A stretch of DNA of 64,000 nucleotides. Origin: Natrialbaceae archaeon (GTDB lineage: Archaea; Halobacteriota; Halobacteria; Halobacteriales; Natrialbaceae). The position numbers were made by a program, and so were the translations under genes. The stretch lies in contig PWMF01000217.1 of assembly GCA_003559215.1 (NCBI GenBank), forward strand, positions 1 through 64,000, given 5' to 3'. Numbering within the stretch: position 1 is the first letter of the stretch; every line of letters begins with the position of its first letter. Below are positions 1 to 7,980 of the stretch, piece after piece. The notes under the pieces are model-generated. The model saw nothing but the letters and a program-made list of their open reading frames with translations, was not told where the DNA came from and did not search any database.

Positions 1-98
1 ACCTCCCGTACCCATCCCGAACACGGAAGATAAGCTCGCCTGCGTTTCGGGGAGTACTGGAGTGCGCGAGCCTCTGGGAAATCCGATTCGCCGCCACC
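1..98 (+). rRNA. rrf: 5S ribosomal RNA, 3' portion (5' end outside window)
   Basis: Starts inside the conserved 5S sequence 'CCCGTACCCATCCCGAACACGGAAGATAAGC...CAGTACTGGAGTGCGCGAGCCTCTGGGAAATCC..TTCGCCGCC'. The 3' boundary is approximate. Confidence 0.93.
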
Positions 99-277
99 AC
101 TCATACTCAGTCTTTCAGCCCGCACAGCAGCCGCTGTGTGGGCTTTCCGTATTTTTGTAGCACGAAACCACTCCGCCGTTTCCATCAGTACAACGACACC
201 ACCAGCGCGCTCGAGCGCCCCTCGAGATCGGCCCGTACCGCTATGTTTAAACGATCGCAGTGACAACACAGAACCGC

Positions 278-353
278 GCCAAGGTGGCAGAGTCCGGCCG
301 AACGCAGCGGCCTGCAGAGCCGCCCACCGCCGGTTCAAATCCGGCCCTTGGCT
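278..353 (+). tRNA. tRNA-Cys (GCA)
   Basis: Cloverleaf readable: acceptor GCCAAGG/CCTTGGC, anticodon loop CTGCAGA (GCA), T arm CCGGTTCAAATCCGG, discriminator T. Confidence 0.93.
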
Positions 354-540
354 TGTTCTAGTCCGTGAACGAGTTCGGTTAGTCGACAAGCCGAACGGGA
401 CCACGGATCGATTCCTCGAGCGAGACGCCGTGTGGACCGTTCTCCGTGACGTGTTTCATTTGGAAAGAGAGCGACTCGGTGCGATCGAAGGACACGGCTA
501 CAGCGTGCTCTCTGATCGTATGGTCGCGTTTTCACTCCCT

Positions 541-763
541 CACGAAGTTGGTCGTCCCCAAAGCGGATCGGGCACGATTGTGATGAGCTACTTCAAATCA
601 CGTCGGGTCCGTCACCTATCGCTCACGGGTTTGTTTGCGACAGGAAAGCGAGCCGGGCGCGATCGTGAGCTACGCCCAGAAATGCTCGCTTCGCTGCGCC
701 GTTCTGGTCTACTTCAAATTGCGCTGGCCGCTTTGCTCCGCACGAAGTTGTTCGTCACAAAAG

Positions 764-781
<18 letters not shown>
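541..781. repeat. Degenerate direct repeats related to the tRNA-Lys 3' end and its flank (candidate att-site remnants)
   Basis: 'aaagcggatcgggcacgatt' (~560-579), 'aaagcgagccgggcgcgatc' (~645-664) and the tRNA copy 'aaagcgggccgggcgcgatt' (~760-779). 'cacgaagttgNtcgtc' occurs at 541 and 741; 'ctacttcaaat' at ~589 and ~709. Confidence 0.7.
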
Positions 782-837
<56 letters not shown>

Positions 838-901
838 TCTGTCTCCCACTACCGGCGAGTACCGGTTAAACGTTTCTTTCTCGGCTTGTGACCAGTGGGT
901 G

Positions 902-1600
902 TCAGTCGAAGTACTCCTCGAGTGCGTCCGTAACGAGTTCGCCGGGTGCGACGTCTTCGATCGACGCTCGGCGTCGGAGGTCCCGGTAGCTGTCCGGAGA
1001 GAGCGCAACTTCGATCCGGCCGAGTTCGACGTCGTACTCCCGAAGCGCGTGCTCGATCGGCGTCCCGTCGTTGACGGCGCTGGCAACGCTGCGGACCTCG
1101 CGGACGGTGAGATCACCGTCGAGCGTCGCCCAGGCGAGGAGGAGTCGAGCCTCGCCGCCGACGCGGGCGATATGCTTGGCGGCCGTCGGTGCGATTTGAC
1201 CGAGCGCGACCTGCTTGCGAACCGACCGCGGCAGGTCGTGAACGCGGGCCCACTTGCGGATAAACGAGACGGTCGCGTTTCCGCCGGTCCGTTCGGCAGC
1301 GGCCTTGTACGATCCCTCGCCGCGAACGAGCGCGGCACAGGCGGCGGCACCGCGAAGCATGTAGAGGTGATCGTCGTTGGTGTCGCCGCTTGCAAACTGC
1401 CGAACGGTGTCGGCAGCGTCGGCGAGCCGATCGGGATCGTCAGGATCGAACTGGACGGCCTCCCGAGCGTGGGGCCCGGTGACCGACTCGTCACCTCGGA
1501 TTACAGGTGTACCGACCGGCGACTCCCGATCTGTGGGGACGGGTTCGGTGGGCCCGTTGGCTTCATCCCCGGTGCGATTCCGAGGGCGATCGTCACTCAT
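902..1600 (-). CDS. Conserved haloarchaeal protein with a ParB-like/HTH-type helical core and a C-terminal segment resembling RHH
   Basis: 232 aa ORF; core 'SFIRKWARVHDLPRSVRKQVALGQIAPTAAKHIARV' reads like an HTH/KorB-type helix pair. Exact family not confirmed. Confidence 0.75.
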   Translation of the reverse strand: MSDDRPRNRTGDEANGPTEPVPTDRESPVGTPVIRGDESVTGPHAREAVQFDPDDPDRLADAADTVRQFASGDTNDDHLYMLRGAAACAALVRGEGSYKAAAERTGGNATVSFIRKWARVHDLPRSVRKQVALGQIAPTAAKHIARVGGEARLLLAWATLDGDLTVREVRSVASAVNDGTPIEHALREYDVELGRIEVALSPDSYRDLRRRASIEDVAPGELVTDALEEYFD

Positions 1601-1657
1601 GGGGAAATAGATGAGCCGTAAAGCTAAAAAGAACGAGGTTTTGGCGACGCTCGCCGC

Positions 1658-1795
1658 TCATTCGTTTCGCTTCTCGGCGAGATGCTCCCAGATTTCTGTG
1701 CAACCGGCTCCTTCTTCGACCCCGTCGAGGTGGGAATCGTCAGCATCGTCGTCGTCTTCGATCGGTTCCGGTTTGCAGTCCTGGGCGTGTGCCAT
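1658..1795 (-). CDS. Small acidic protein, 45 aa
   Basis: ATG..TGA ORF: MAHAQDCKPEPIEDDDDADDSHLDGVEEGAGCTEIWEHLAEKRNE; below the ORF-track size cutoff; haloarchaeal-like acidic composition. Confidence 0.6.
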   Translation of the reverse strand: MAHAQDCKPEPIEDDDDADDSHLDGVEEGAGCTEIWEHLAEKRNE

Positions 1796-2305
1796 GAACG
1801 ACAGTTGGAAGGCCGAACGAATAAGTGGCGCTTCAGACGCAAAGGATACCCGTGCTCACCCGTCTCGGACAATGGTGCCGCTATCTCGGATCGTCCGTCG
1901 ATTGGTCGTCCGGCGAGCCAGCGCCGACAGCGGGGTGTTAGCGCCGATCCGAACGAGGTCTCGAGTCGGAGTCGGCCTCCGAACGCTCGGTACTCCCGAT
2001 CGGCGTCAGTTCGAGCTTCGATGCCGCCAGCGGGGGCACGAAGGACGAGCTCTCGGTTCCTGCAGCCGGGACAGGGAGATGGCAAGTTCGGCCGGTAAGT
2101 GTGGTGTCATACGAAACGGACTGGCGCGAACCTGGATGGCTCGACTCGACGTCGGATCTCGAAAATGTCGGAAGACCGGTTTCGAGACACCGTCCGGTTC
2201 GTCGAGAGCCTCCCGTTCCGGTCGGCCGGACTGTGACTTCGGTTACCACCTGCCCTCGCAGGGAGTCGACTTTTTCTTTCAGCCGGCGGAGGCGCTGGTG
2301 GAACG

Positions 2306-2800
2306 ATGACAGTCGAAACCATTCAGGAGCTGTTCGAACACGGTCTCGAGGACATCTATCACGCCGAACACGAACTGCTCGACGCGCTCGAGGACCTCGA
2401 GCAGAACACCGACCGCGAGGAAATATCGTCGGCGTTCGCCGAACACCGCGAGGAGACCGAGGAACAGATCGACCGTCTCGAGGATGTGTTCGAAATCTTT
2501 GGCGAGCCGCCCGAGAAGGAGGAGTGTGAGGGCATTAAGGGCCTAATCCAGGAGTACGAGGAGTTCACCGCAGAGGATCCCTCCCAAGAGGTACTCGACT
2601 ACCACAGCATGGCTGCCGCGGAGAAGACCGAACACTACGAGATCGCGGCCTACGGCAACCTCATCCCGCTTGCGGATCAACTCGGGATGGACGAGGCCGC
2701 CGACCTCCTCGAGGAGAACCTCCGGGAGGAACAGGAGGCCCTCGACGAACTAACGGAACTGACCGAGTCCTTCGAGATGGACGCGATCCCCGCGGAGTAA
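2306..2800 (+). CDS. Ferritin-like YciE/YciF family protein (DUF892)
   Basis: 164 aa; pattern 'MTVETIQELFEHGLEDIYHAEHELLDALEDLEQ...EHYEIAAYGNLIPLADQLG' typical of DUF892. Confidence 0.9.
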   Translation: MTVETIQELFEHGLEDIYHAEHELLDALEDLEQNTDREEISSAFAEHREETEEQIDRLEDVFEIFGEPPEKEECEGIKGLIQEYEEFTAEDPSQEVLDYHSMAAAEKTEHYEIAAYGNLIPLADQLGMDEAADLLEENLREEQEALDELTELTESFEMDAIPAE

Positions 2801-2804
2801 CACC

Positions 2805-2909
2805 ATGGCGGACGATACCGAGGACGAATCCGACAAGAAGACTCAGTACGGCGGCACCGAGGACGAACAGCCCGAGACCTCGATCGACGAAGACGACGAC
2901 GAAGAGTAG
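2805..2909 (+). CDS. Very small acidic protein (34 aa) directly downstream of the YciE-like gene
   Basis: ATG..TAG: MADDTEDESDKKTQYGGTEDEQPETSIDEDDDEE; starts 4 nt after the upstream stop codon. Confidence 0.45.
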   Translation: MADDTEDESDKKTQYGGTEDEQPETSIDEDDDEE

Positions 2910-3149
2910 CACCCGTTCTCACAAGGCCACTGCTTTTCGAGTTCGGGGGGTATTGGAGGCGCCGTGATCTTTCTGATCCGTGACGATCCGACCGCGTTAC
3001 GAGCGAACTGTTTCGCGACGACGACGGATACCTGAGTCTCCGACAGGCGTCGGTCCGGGGCGGCTGTTCCCCGCTCCACTGTCCAGTCCCGTGCTGGCAC
3101 ATAACACATATAATACTGCCCGGGGTAGACCCCGGCGGAGGAACACAAG

Positions 3150-4604
3150 ATGGCAGACGCCAAGACGGCTCGAGCGGAGTGGGGAACGAGATTCGGGTTC
3201 CTGATGGCGATGATCGGCGCCATGGTCGGCGCCGGGAACATCTGGCGGTTCCCGTACGTGATGGGAAACAACGGCGGTGGGGCGTTCGTACTTGCCTTCC
3301 TCGTCCTGTTGTTTCTCCTCGCTGTCCCCGGGCTGATGGCGGAGGTCGCGCTCGGACGATACACGAACAAGGGGATCATCGGCGCGTTCCGCGACGTCCT
3401 CGGTCGCGGCGGACTGATCGGACTCGGGGTGATCGTCCTGCTGGTCAACATCGCGCTGATGTCGTACTACTCGCCGCTGATCGGTTGGACGCTGTACTAC
3501 GCGGTCCACTCACTGTTGTTCACGTTTACGGCGACCGGGTTCGAAGCTGAGCCGTTCATGGAGGCGTTCTTCGCGAACCCGGCGCTGATGATCGGACTCC
3601 ACACCGTCGTCATGGCTTCCGTTGCGGCGGTCCTCTTGCTGGGGATCCGGCGTGGCGTCGAACAGCTCGTCGTCTACGCCGTGCCGGCACTCGTGATCAC
3701 GCTCGTGATCATGACGGTTCGCGGACTTACCCTCCCGGGCGCGAGCGAGGGGATCGCCTTCACGTTCAGCATCCAGTGGGAGTACCTGTTCGAGGGCTCG
3801 ACGTGGATCGCCGCGCTCGGCCAGGCGCTGTTCTCGACCGGACTCGGCTGGGGGATCGCCCTGACGGTCGGCAGCTACCTGCGGGAATACGACGACGTCC
3901 CCCTCGGTGGCGGCGTCTTCACCGCGATCGGGGAGTCGAGTATTGGCATCCTCGCGGCGCTGGCAATCTTCCCCGTCGTCTTCGCAGTTGGCGTCGAACC
4001 GGACGCCGGCGCCGGACTCGCGTTCATCTCCCTCGTTCAGGTCTTCCCGGAGATCCCGCTTGGCGGGCTCGTCGCGATCCTGTTTTTCGTCGGCTTCTTC
4101 CTCGCGACCTTCACGTCGGGGGTTGTCATCACCGAGGTCAGCGTCACGACGCTCACCGAGGAAACGAAACTCAGCCGGAAGCAGACAGTACTCGGGGTCT
4201 GCGGGGTGATCTGGCTGCTCGGCATCCCGAGTGCCTACTCCGCCGACATCCTCGACTACCTCGATTTCGTCTTCGGAAACTGGGGGCTGCCGCTCGCGAC
4301 GCTGGCCATCATCGGCGTCATCGGCTGGGTCCTCGGCCCGGAGCGTCTCCGCCTGCTGGCGGTCAACCGCAACGCAGGGATCTACGTCGGCAAGTGGTGG
4401 GATCCGGTCATCAAGTACGTCATTCCGGCGGTGATGATCTTCATTATGGCCTACTTCGCCTGGGAGGACTTCGGCTCGCCGGAGATGATCGGCGGGATGC
4501 TCGTCATCGTGTTGTTCCCGATCATCGGCTACGGGATCATGTCTGTTGTCGAGGGTCGCCGCAGCGACCCGGACACCGCGGACGTGACGGGGGGTGATGA
4601 CTGA
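3150..4604 (+). CDS. Sodium-dependent transporter, NSS/SNF family
   Basis: 484 aa; N-terminal signature 'WGTRFGFLMAMIGAMVGAGNIWRFPYVMGNNGGGAFVLAFL'. Confidence 0.95.
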   Translation: MADAKTARAEWGTRFGFLMAMIGAMVGAGNIWRFPYVMGNNGGGAFVLAFLVLLFLLAVPGLMAEVALGRYTNKGIIGAFRDVLGRGGLIGLGVIVLLVNIALMSYYSPLIGWTLYYAVHSLLFTFTATGFEAEPFMEAFFANPALMIGLHTVVMASVAAVLLLGIRRGVEQLVVYAVPALVITLVIMTVRGLTLPGASEGIAFTFSIQWEYLFEGSTWIAALGQALFSTGLGWGIALTVGSYLREYDDVPLGGGVFTAIGESSIGILAALAIFPVVFAVGVEPDAGAGLAFISLVQVFPEIPLGGLVAILFFVGFFLATFTSGVVITEVSVTTLTEETKLSRKQTVLGVCGVIWLLGIPSAYSADILDYLDFVFGNWGLPLATLAIIGVIGWVLGPERLRLLAVNRNAGIYVGKWWDPVIKYVIPAVMIFIMAYFAWEDFGSPEMIGGMLVIVLFPIIGYGIMSVVEGRRSDPDTADVTGGDD

Positions 4605-4921
4605 TGGTGCTGACCGCCGAGGTCGTCGGAATGCTCGTCTTTACGTTGGCGGCGTTCTGGGGCCTGGCGACCTGGTCACTTGTGCGAACGATGCGCCAGG
4701 AGGGACGCAAGGTAGAGATCCTCGAACACCAGGATCGGATGGATACCTACTCGCCGCGGGCGCTGGCGGAACTACGGGAGTGGATCGAGTCCAACCCCGA
4801 CGACCCGCTCGTCGACGACGCCCGACGTCGGCACAACGAGTGCATCGAGGCCCTCGAGGAGACCGACAGGCGGTTCTACGACTGGTCGGACGAGGAGGTC
4901 GACCGCCTCGAGCGAGTCTGA
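4604..4921 (+). CDS. MetS-like small subunit of NSS transporter with a C-terminal cytosolic extension
   Basis: 105 aa, single N-terminal TM 'VGMLVFTLAAFWGLATWSLVRTMRQE'; start overlaps the stop of the NSS gene. Confidence 0.6.
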   Translation: MVLTAEVVGMLVFTLAAFWGLATWSLVRTMRQEGRKVEILEHQDRMDTYSPRALAELREWIESNPDDPLVDDARRRHNECIEALEETDRRFYDWSDEEVDRLERV

Positions 4922-4960
4922 GCGGGAGGGCTTTTGGTACTCGAGGGGGTTAGATCGAGT

Positions 4961-5434
4961 GTGACGACGTCGGCCCCGACCCCCGACGAGGAGTGCTCGA
5001 TTCGGCCCGCGGAGCGTGCGGATCTGCTCGCAGTCGTTCGTATCGAACGCGAGTCGTTTCCCCAGCCTTGGCCCTACGACGCCTTCGAGCGCTTTCTGGA
5101 CGAACCCGGCTTTCTAGTCGCTGTCGACTCCCTCGGTGTGGTGGCGGGGTACGTCGTCGCCGACGTAAACCGCCAGTACGGCCGCAACCGCGGCCACGTC
5201 AAGGACATCGCCGTCCGTCCCGAGCGTCGCGGAAGCGGCGTCGGCTCGGCGTTGCTGTCGCGCATCGTCGCTGTCCTCCTCTCCCACGGTGCCGACTCGA
5301 TCAAACTCGAGGTCCGCGAGTCCAACGACGAAGCCAAACGGCTCTACCGGAGGTTCGGTTTCGAACCGCTCCGGCGGGTGCCGGGCTACTACGACGACGA
5401 GGACGCGATCGTGATGGTTCGAAAGCTCGAGTGA
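4961..5434 (+). CDS. rimI: Ribosomal-protein-alanine N-acetyltransferase (GNAT)
   Basis: 'ESFPQPWPYDAFERFL...VKDIAVRPERRGSGVGSALLSRI...LEVRESNDEAKRLYRRFGFEPLRRVPGYY' RimI motifs. GTG start at 4961 proposed; the ORF track begins at 4934. Confidence 0.9.
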   Translation: MTTSAPTPDEECSIRPAERADLLAVVRIERESFPQPWPYDAFERFLDEPGFLVAVDSLGVVAGYVVADVNRQYGRNRGHVKDIAVRPERRGSGVGSALLSRIVAVLLSHGADSIKLEVRESNDEAKRLYRRFGFEPLRRVPGYYDDEDAIVMVRKLE

Positions 5435-5485
5435 GCGGCAGGCGGTAGCGGGGAGGTTTTAGGACCGACGACCCTATCGTCGAGT

Positions 5486-5899
5486 ATGGGATACCGCTGT
5501 CCGGTCTGTGAGACCGAGGAGGTCGACGCGGTCCACCTCGCGAACCACCTCGCCGTTACCGCCTCGCTGGGACGGGCCGAGCACGAGGCCTGGCTCGAGG
5601 ACCACGCCCCCAACTGGGGCGACTGTACCCCCGAGGAACTCGGCGAGATCGTCAGCGAGCACGCCGAAACCGTCGAGACGCCCGAGTTCGACGACCACGA
5701 CCATGCCGATCACGGCCGCCCGGACGGGCTCGAGGGCGATCTCGCCCGCCAGAGTCGCCAGCCCGGTCGCGGCTCGATGACGACCGAGGCCGAACAGGTA
5801 CTTCAGGAGGCGCGGGAGCTGACCGAACGGATGACCGGTAACGCGGACGGCGGGACGGACGAGGAGACGGACCTCGAGAGCGAAAACGAAAACGCGTAA
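5486..5899 (+). CDS. DUF5810-like protein with N-terminal CxxC zinc motif
   Basis: 'MGYRCPVCETEEVDAVHLANHLAVTASLGRAEHEAWLEDHAP'; haloarchaeal family by recollection. Confidence 0.7.
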   Translation: MGYRCPVCETEEVDAVHLANHLAVTASLGRAEHEAWLEDHAPNWGDCTPEELGEIVSEHAETVETPEFDDHDHADHGRPDGLEGDLARQSRQPGRGSMTTEAEQVLQEARELTERMTGNADGGTDEETDLESENENA

Positions 5900-5924
5900 C
5901 TGCCGGACCCGCGAGGAACTCCGT

Positions 5925-6341
5925 ATGGAAACGACGGGAACGTTCACGTTCGAGTCGGTCGAGGAAGCGTGCGAGCGCTATGAGTCGGTCGGTCCGGCGG
6001 CACAGACGGTCGTCCGCGAAGTCGCGAAGGCGATGGCGTTCGACCGCGAGGAGTACGACGAACGCGTCGACGGCGGCGTCGTCGAGACCGCCCGCGACGC
6101 GCTGTTTGCGAGCCTGCTCGAGGTTCGGGTCGGTTCCCGCGAGGAGTACGAGGAGTGGCGCGAGCGCTACGATGGCGAGGTGACCGAGGTCGGACACGAG
6201 CGTGTCGACCGGGTCGTCTGGCACGCCGGACCGACCGGCGAGGCCGTCGCGGCGACGTTCCAGGACGAGGAGGCAGCCGCGGTCGCGACGCTTCGCCGTC
6301 AGGCGTTCGGCCGGCTCTACCGGGATCTCCTCGAGGACTGA
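5925..6341 (+). CDS. DUF5809-like conserved haloarchaeal protein
   Basis: 138 aa ORF directly downstream of and co-oriented with the DUF5810-like gene. Confidence 0.65.
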   Translation: METTGTFTFESVEEACERYESVGPAAQTVVREVAKAMAFDREEYDERVDGGVVETARDALFASLLEVRVGSREEYEEWRERYDGEVTEVGHERVDRVVWHAGPTGEAVAATFQDEEAAAVATLRRQAFGRLYRDLLED

Positions 6342-6400
6342 CGGCGCCCTCGAGTGCGGAGACGATATCTATTCCCACCTCGAGCACGCAGCCGTTCTCG

Positions 6401-6967
6401 ATGACCGACGTCGACGACTGGGAGCTCCTGGAGGAAGTGACCGAGTACGACACCCCCTGGTACGAGGGCGGCTACGATCGGCTCCGCCAGCCCGACGGCT
6501 CCGAGAAGCGATACTACTGGGCGGATCTCCCGCCCGCCGTCGTCGTCGTCGCCCGAGTCGACGCCGACGTTCTTGAGGACGACGGCGATGGCGACCGCCT
6601 GCTGTTCGTCGAGCAGTACCGCCCGACGATCCGCGAGACCCACCTCGAGCTCCCGGCAGGGATCGTTGAGGACGGCGAATCGTACACGACCGCGGCCGCC
6701 CGGGAACTCGAGGAGGAGACCGGGTTTCGGCCCTCGAGTACCGCGCTCTTACAGGAGTATGCGGTCGCGACGGGGGTGCTCCGCCACGATCGGGCGGTCG
6801 TCTACGCCGAGGGGCTCGAGCCCGGCGAACGCGAACTCGACAACAACGAGTTCCTCGAGGTGACGACGGTGCCGATCGGCGAGGCCCTGGAGCGCGCCCG
6901 CGAACAGCCCGCGAACGACTCGACGCTGACCGCGCTGTTGCTGGCGAGAGAGGAGGGGGTGCTCTGA
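6401..6967 (+). CDS. NUDIX hydrolase (ADP-ribose pyrophosphatase-like)
   Basis: Nudix box 'GIVEDGESYTTAAARELEEETGF'; ATG at 6401 (the track ORF extends further upstream). Confidence 0.9.
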   Translation: MTDVDDWELLEEVTEYDTPWYEGGYDRLRQPDGSEKRYYWADLPPAVVVVARVDADVLEDDGDGDRLLFVEQYRPTIRETHLELPAGIVEDGESYTTAAARELEEETGFRPSSTALLQEYAVATGVLRHDRAVVYAEGLEPGERELDNNEFLEVTTVPIGEALERAREQPANDSTLTALLLAREEGVL

Positions 6968-7109
6968 TACGGGCTGCTGTACCAATGTACCGAGGCGACC
7001 GCAGGACGGCTCGTGGTCTTCGGAGCTGACGGACGGGTGCTCGTATGACCGCGGATCCGGTTTTCGGGACCCGTGGCGCTTATTCGCCCGGCGTTCCAAC
7101 GCCAGGGCG

Positions 7110-7478
7110 ATGGACGGCGAAATCTCGACGGAGGAGGTAAAGCAGCTGTTAGACGAGGACGCCGACGTCCGCGTCGTCGACATCCGCGACGAACACAGCT
7201 TCGCGCACAGTCAGATTCCGGGCAGCGAGAACCTCCCGTTTCAGGAGCTCTCGGCCCGAATCGAGGATCTCGAGGACGCGGACCACGTCGTCACGGTCTG
7301 TCCGCACGGCAAGGCGAGCGTCCAGGCGGCCCAGCTCATCGGCTCCTACGAGGGAACCGCCGACGCCCGCGTCGAGAGCATGGCTGGCGGACTCGAGGAG
7401 TACGGGATGAAGTACGGGCTCGCTCGCGGCGAGGACGACGACGCCGCGGACGCCGAGCCGCCGGAGTCGCCGTTCTGA
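7110..7478 (+). CDS. Rhodanese-like domain protein
   Basis: 'VVDIRDEHSFAHSQIPGSENLPFQEL..VVTVCPHGKASVQAAQLIGS' with active-site Cys loop. Confidence 0.88.
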   Translation: MDGEISTEEVKQLLDEDADVRVVDIRDEHSFAHSQIPGSENLPFQELSARIEDLEDADHVVTVCPHGKASVQAAQLIGSYEGTADARVESMAGGLEEYGMKYGLARGEDDDAADAEPPESPF

Positions 7479-7619
7479 GTTCGGTTCACCATCTCGTGGA
7501 GGAGAGACTCGAGCCGACGGCTCGCCGTTTTCCTCGTCGAAAAGATCGATATCGATCGCTGAGAGACGCGGTGCGCGAGTCGTGGGTTCGGAAGTCGTCT
7601 CAGAGCATCGCGGGCGGAA

Positions 7620-7913
7620 TCAGGCGACGTTGAAGCCGCGGTCCCGAAGGAAATCCTCGATTCGGCCGGTGTGGTTGCCCTGGAGTTCGATCTGGCCGTC
7701 CTCGACGGTTCCCCCGCAGGCGAACTTCGATTTGAGATCCGACGAGAGACTGTCCAGATCGACGTCCTTCGGGTCGAATCCTTCGACGATCGTTACCTCT
7801 TTACCGTATCTGCGCTCGTCAATGCGGATGTTGAGTTGCTGTTGTCCCTTGGCTACGTCCTCGCAGACGCAAAGCTCTTCAGGCAGCCCGCACGTCGAGC
7901 AGACTTCCGACAT
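7620..7913 (-). CDS. Translation initiation factor aIF1/SUI1 (YciH family)
   Basis: 97 aa; '[47 protein letters not shown]...[20 protein letters not shown]'. Confidence 0.95.
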   Translation of the reverse strand: MSEVCSTCGLPEELCVCEDVAKGQQQLNIRIDERRYGKEVTIVEGFDPKDVDLDSLSSDLKSKFACGGTVEDGQIELQGNHTGRIEDFLRDRGFNVA

Positions 7914-7980
7914 TACGGTCGAAAGTACGGAATGGGCATATTAAACACTATCGGGACCTGCGCCGCGTCGGGCGATCTTT

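Noticed and set aside
1611-2322. Several overlapping ORFs on both strands between the HTH-like gene and the YciE-like gene
   Set aside because: Mutually overlapping, Arg/Ser-rich, no recognisable motifs; only the 45-aa ORF was kept.
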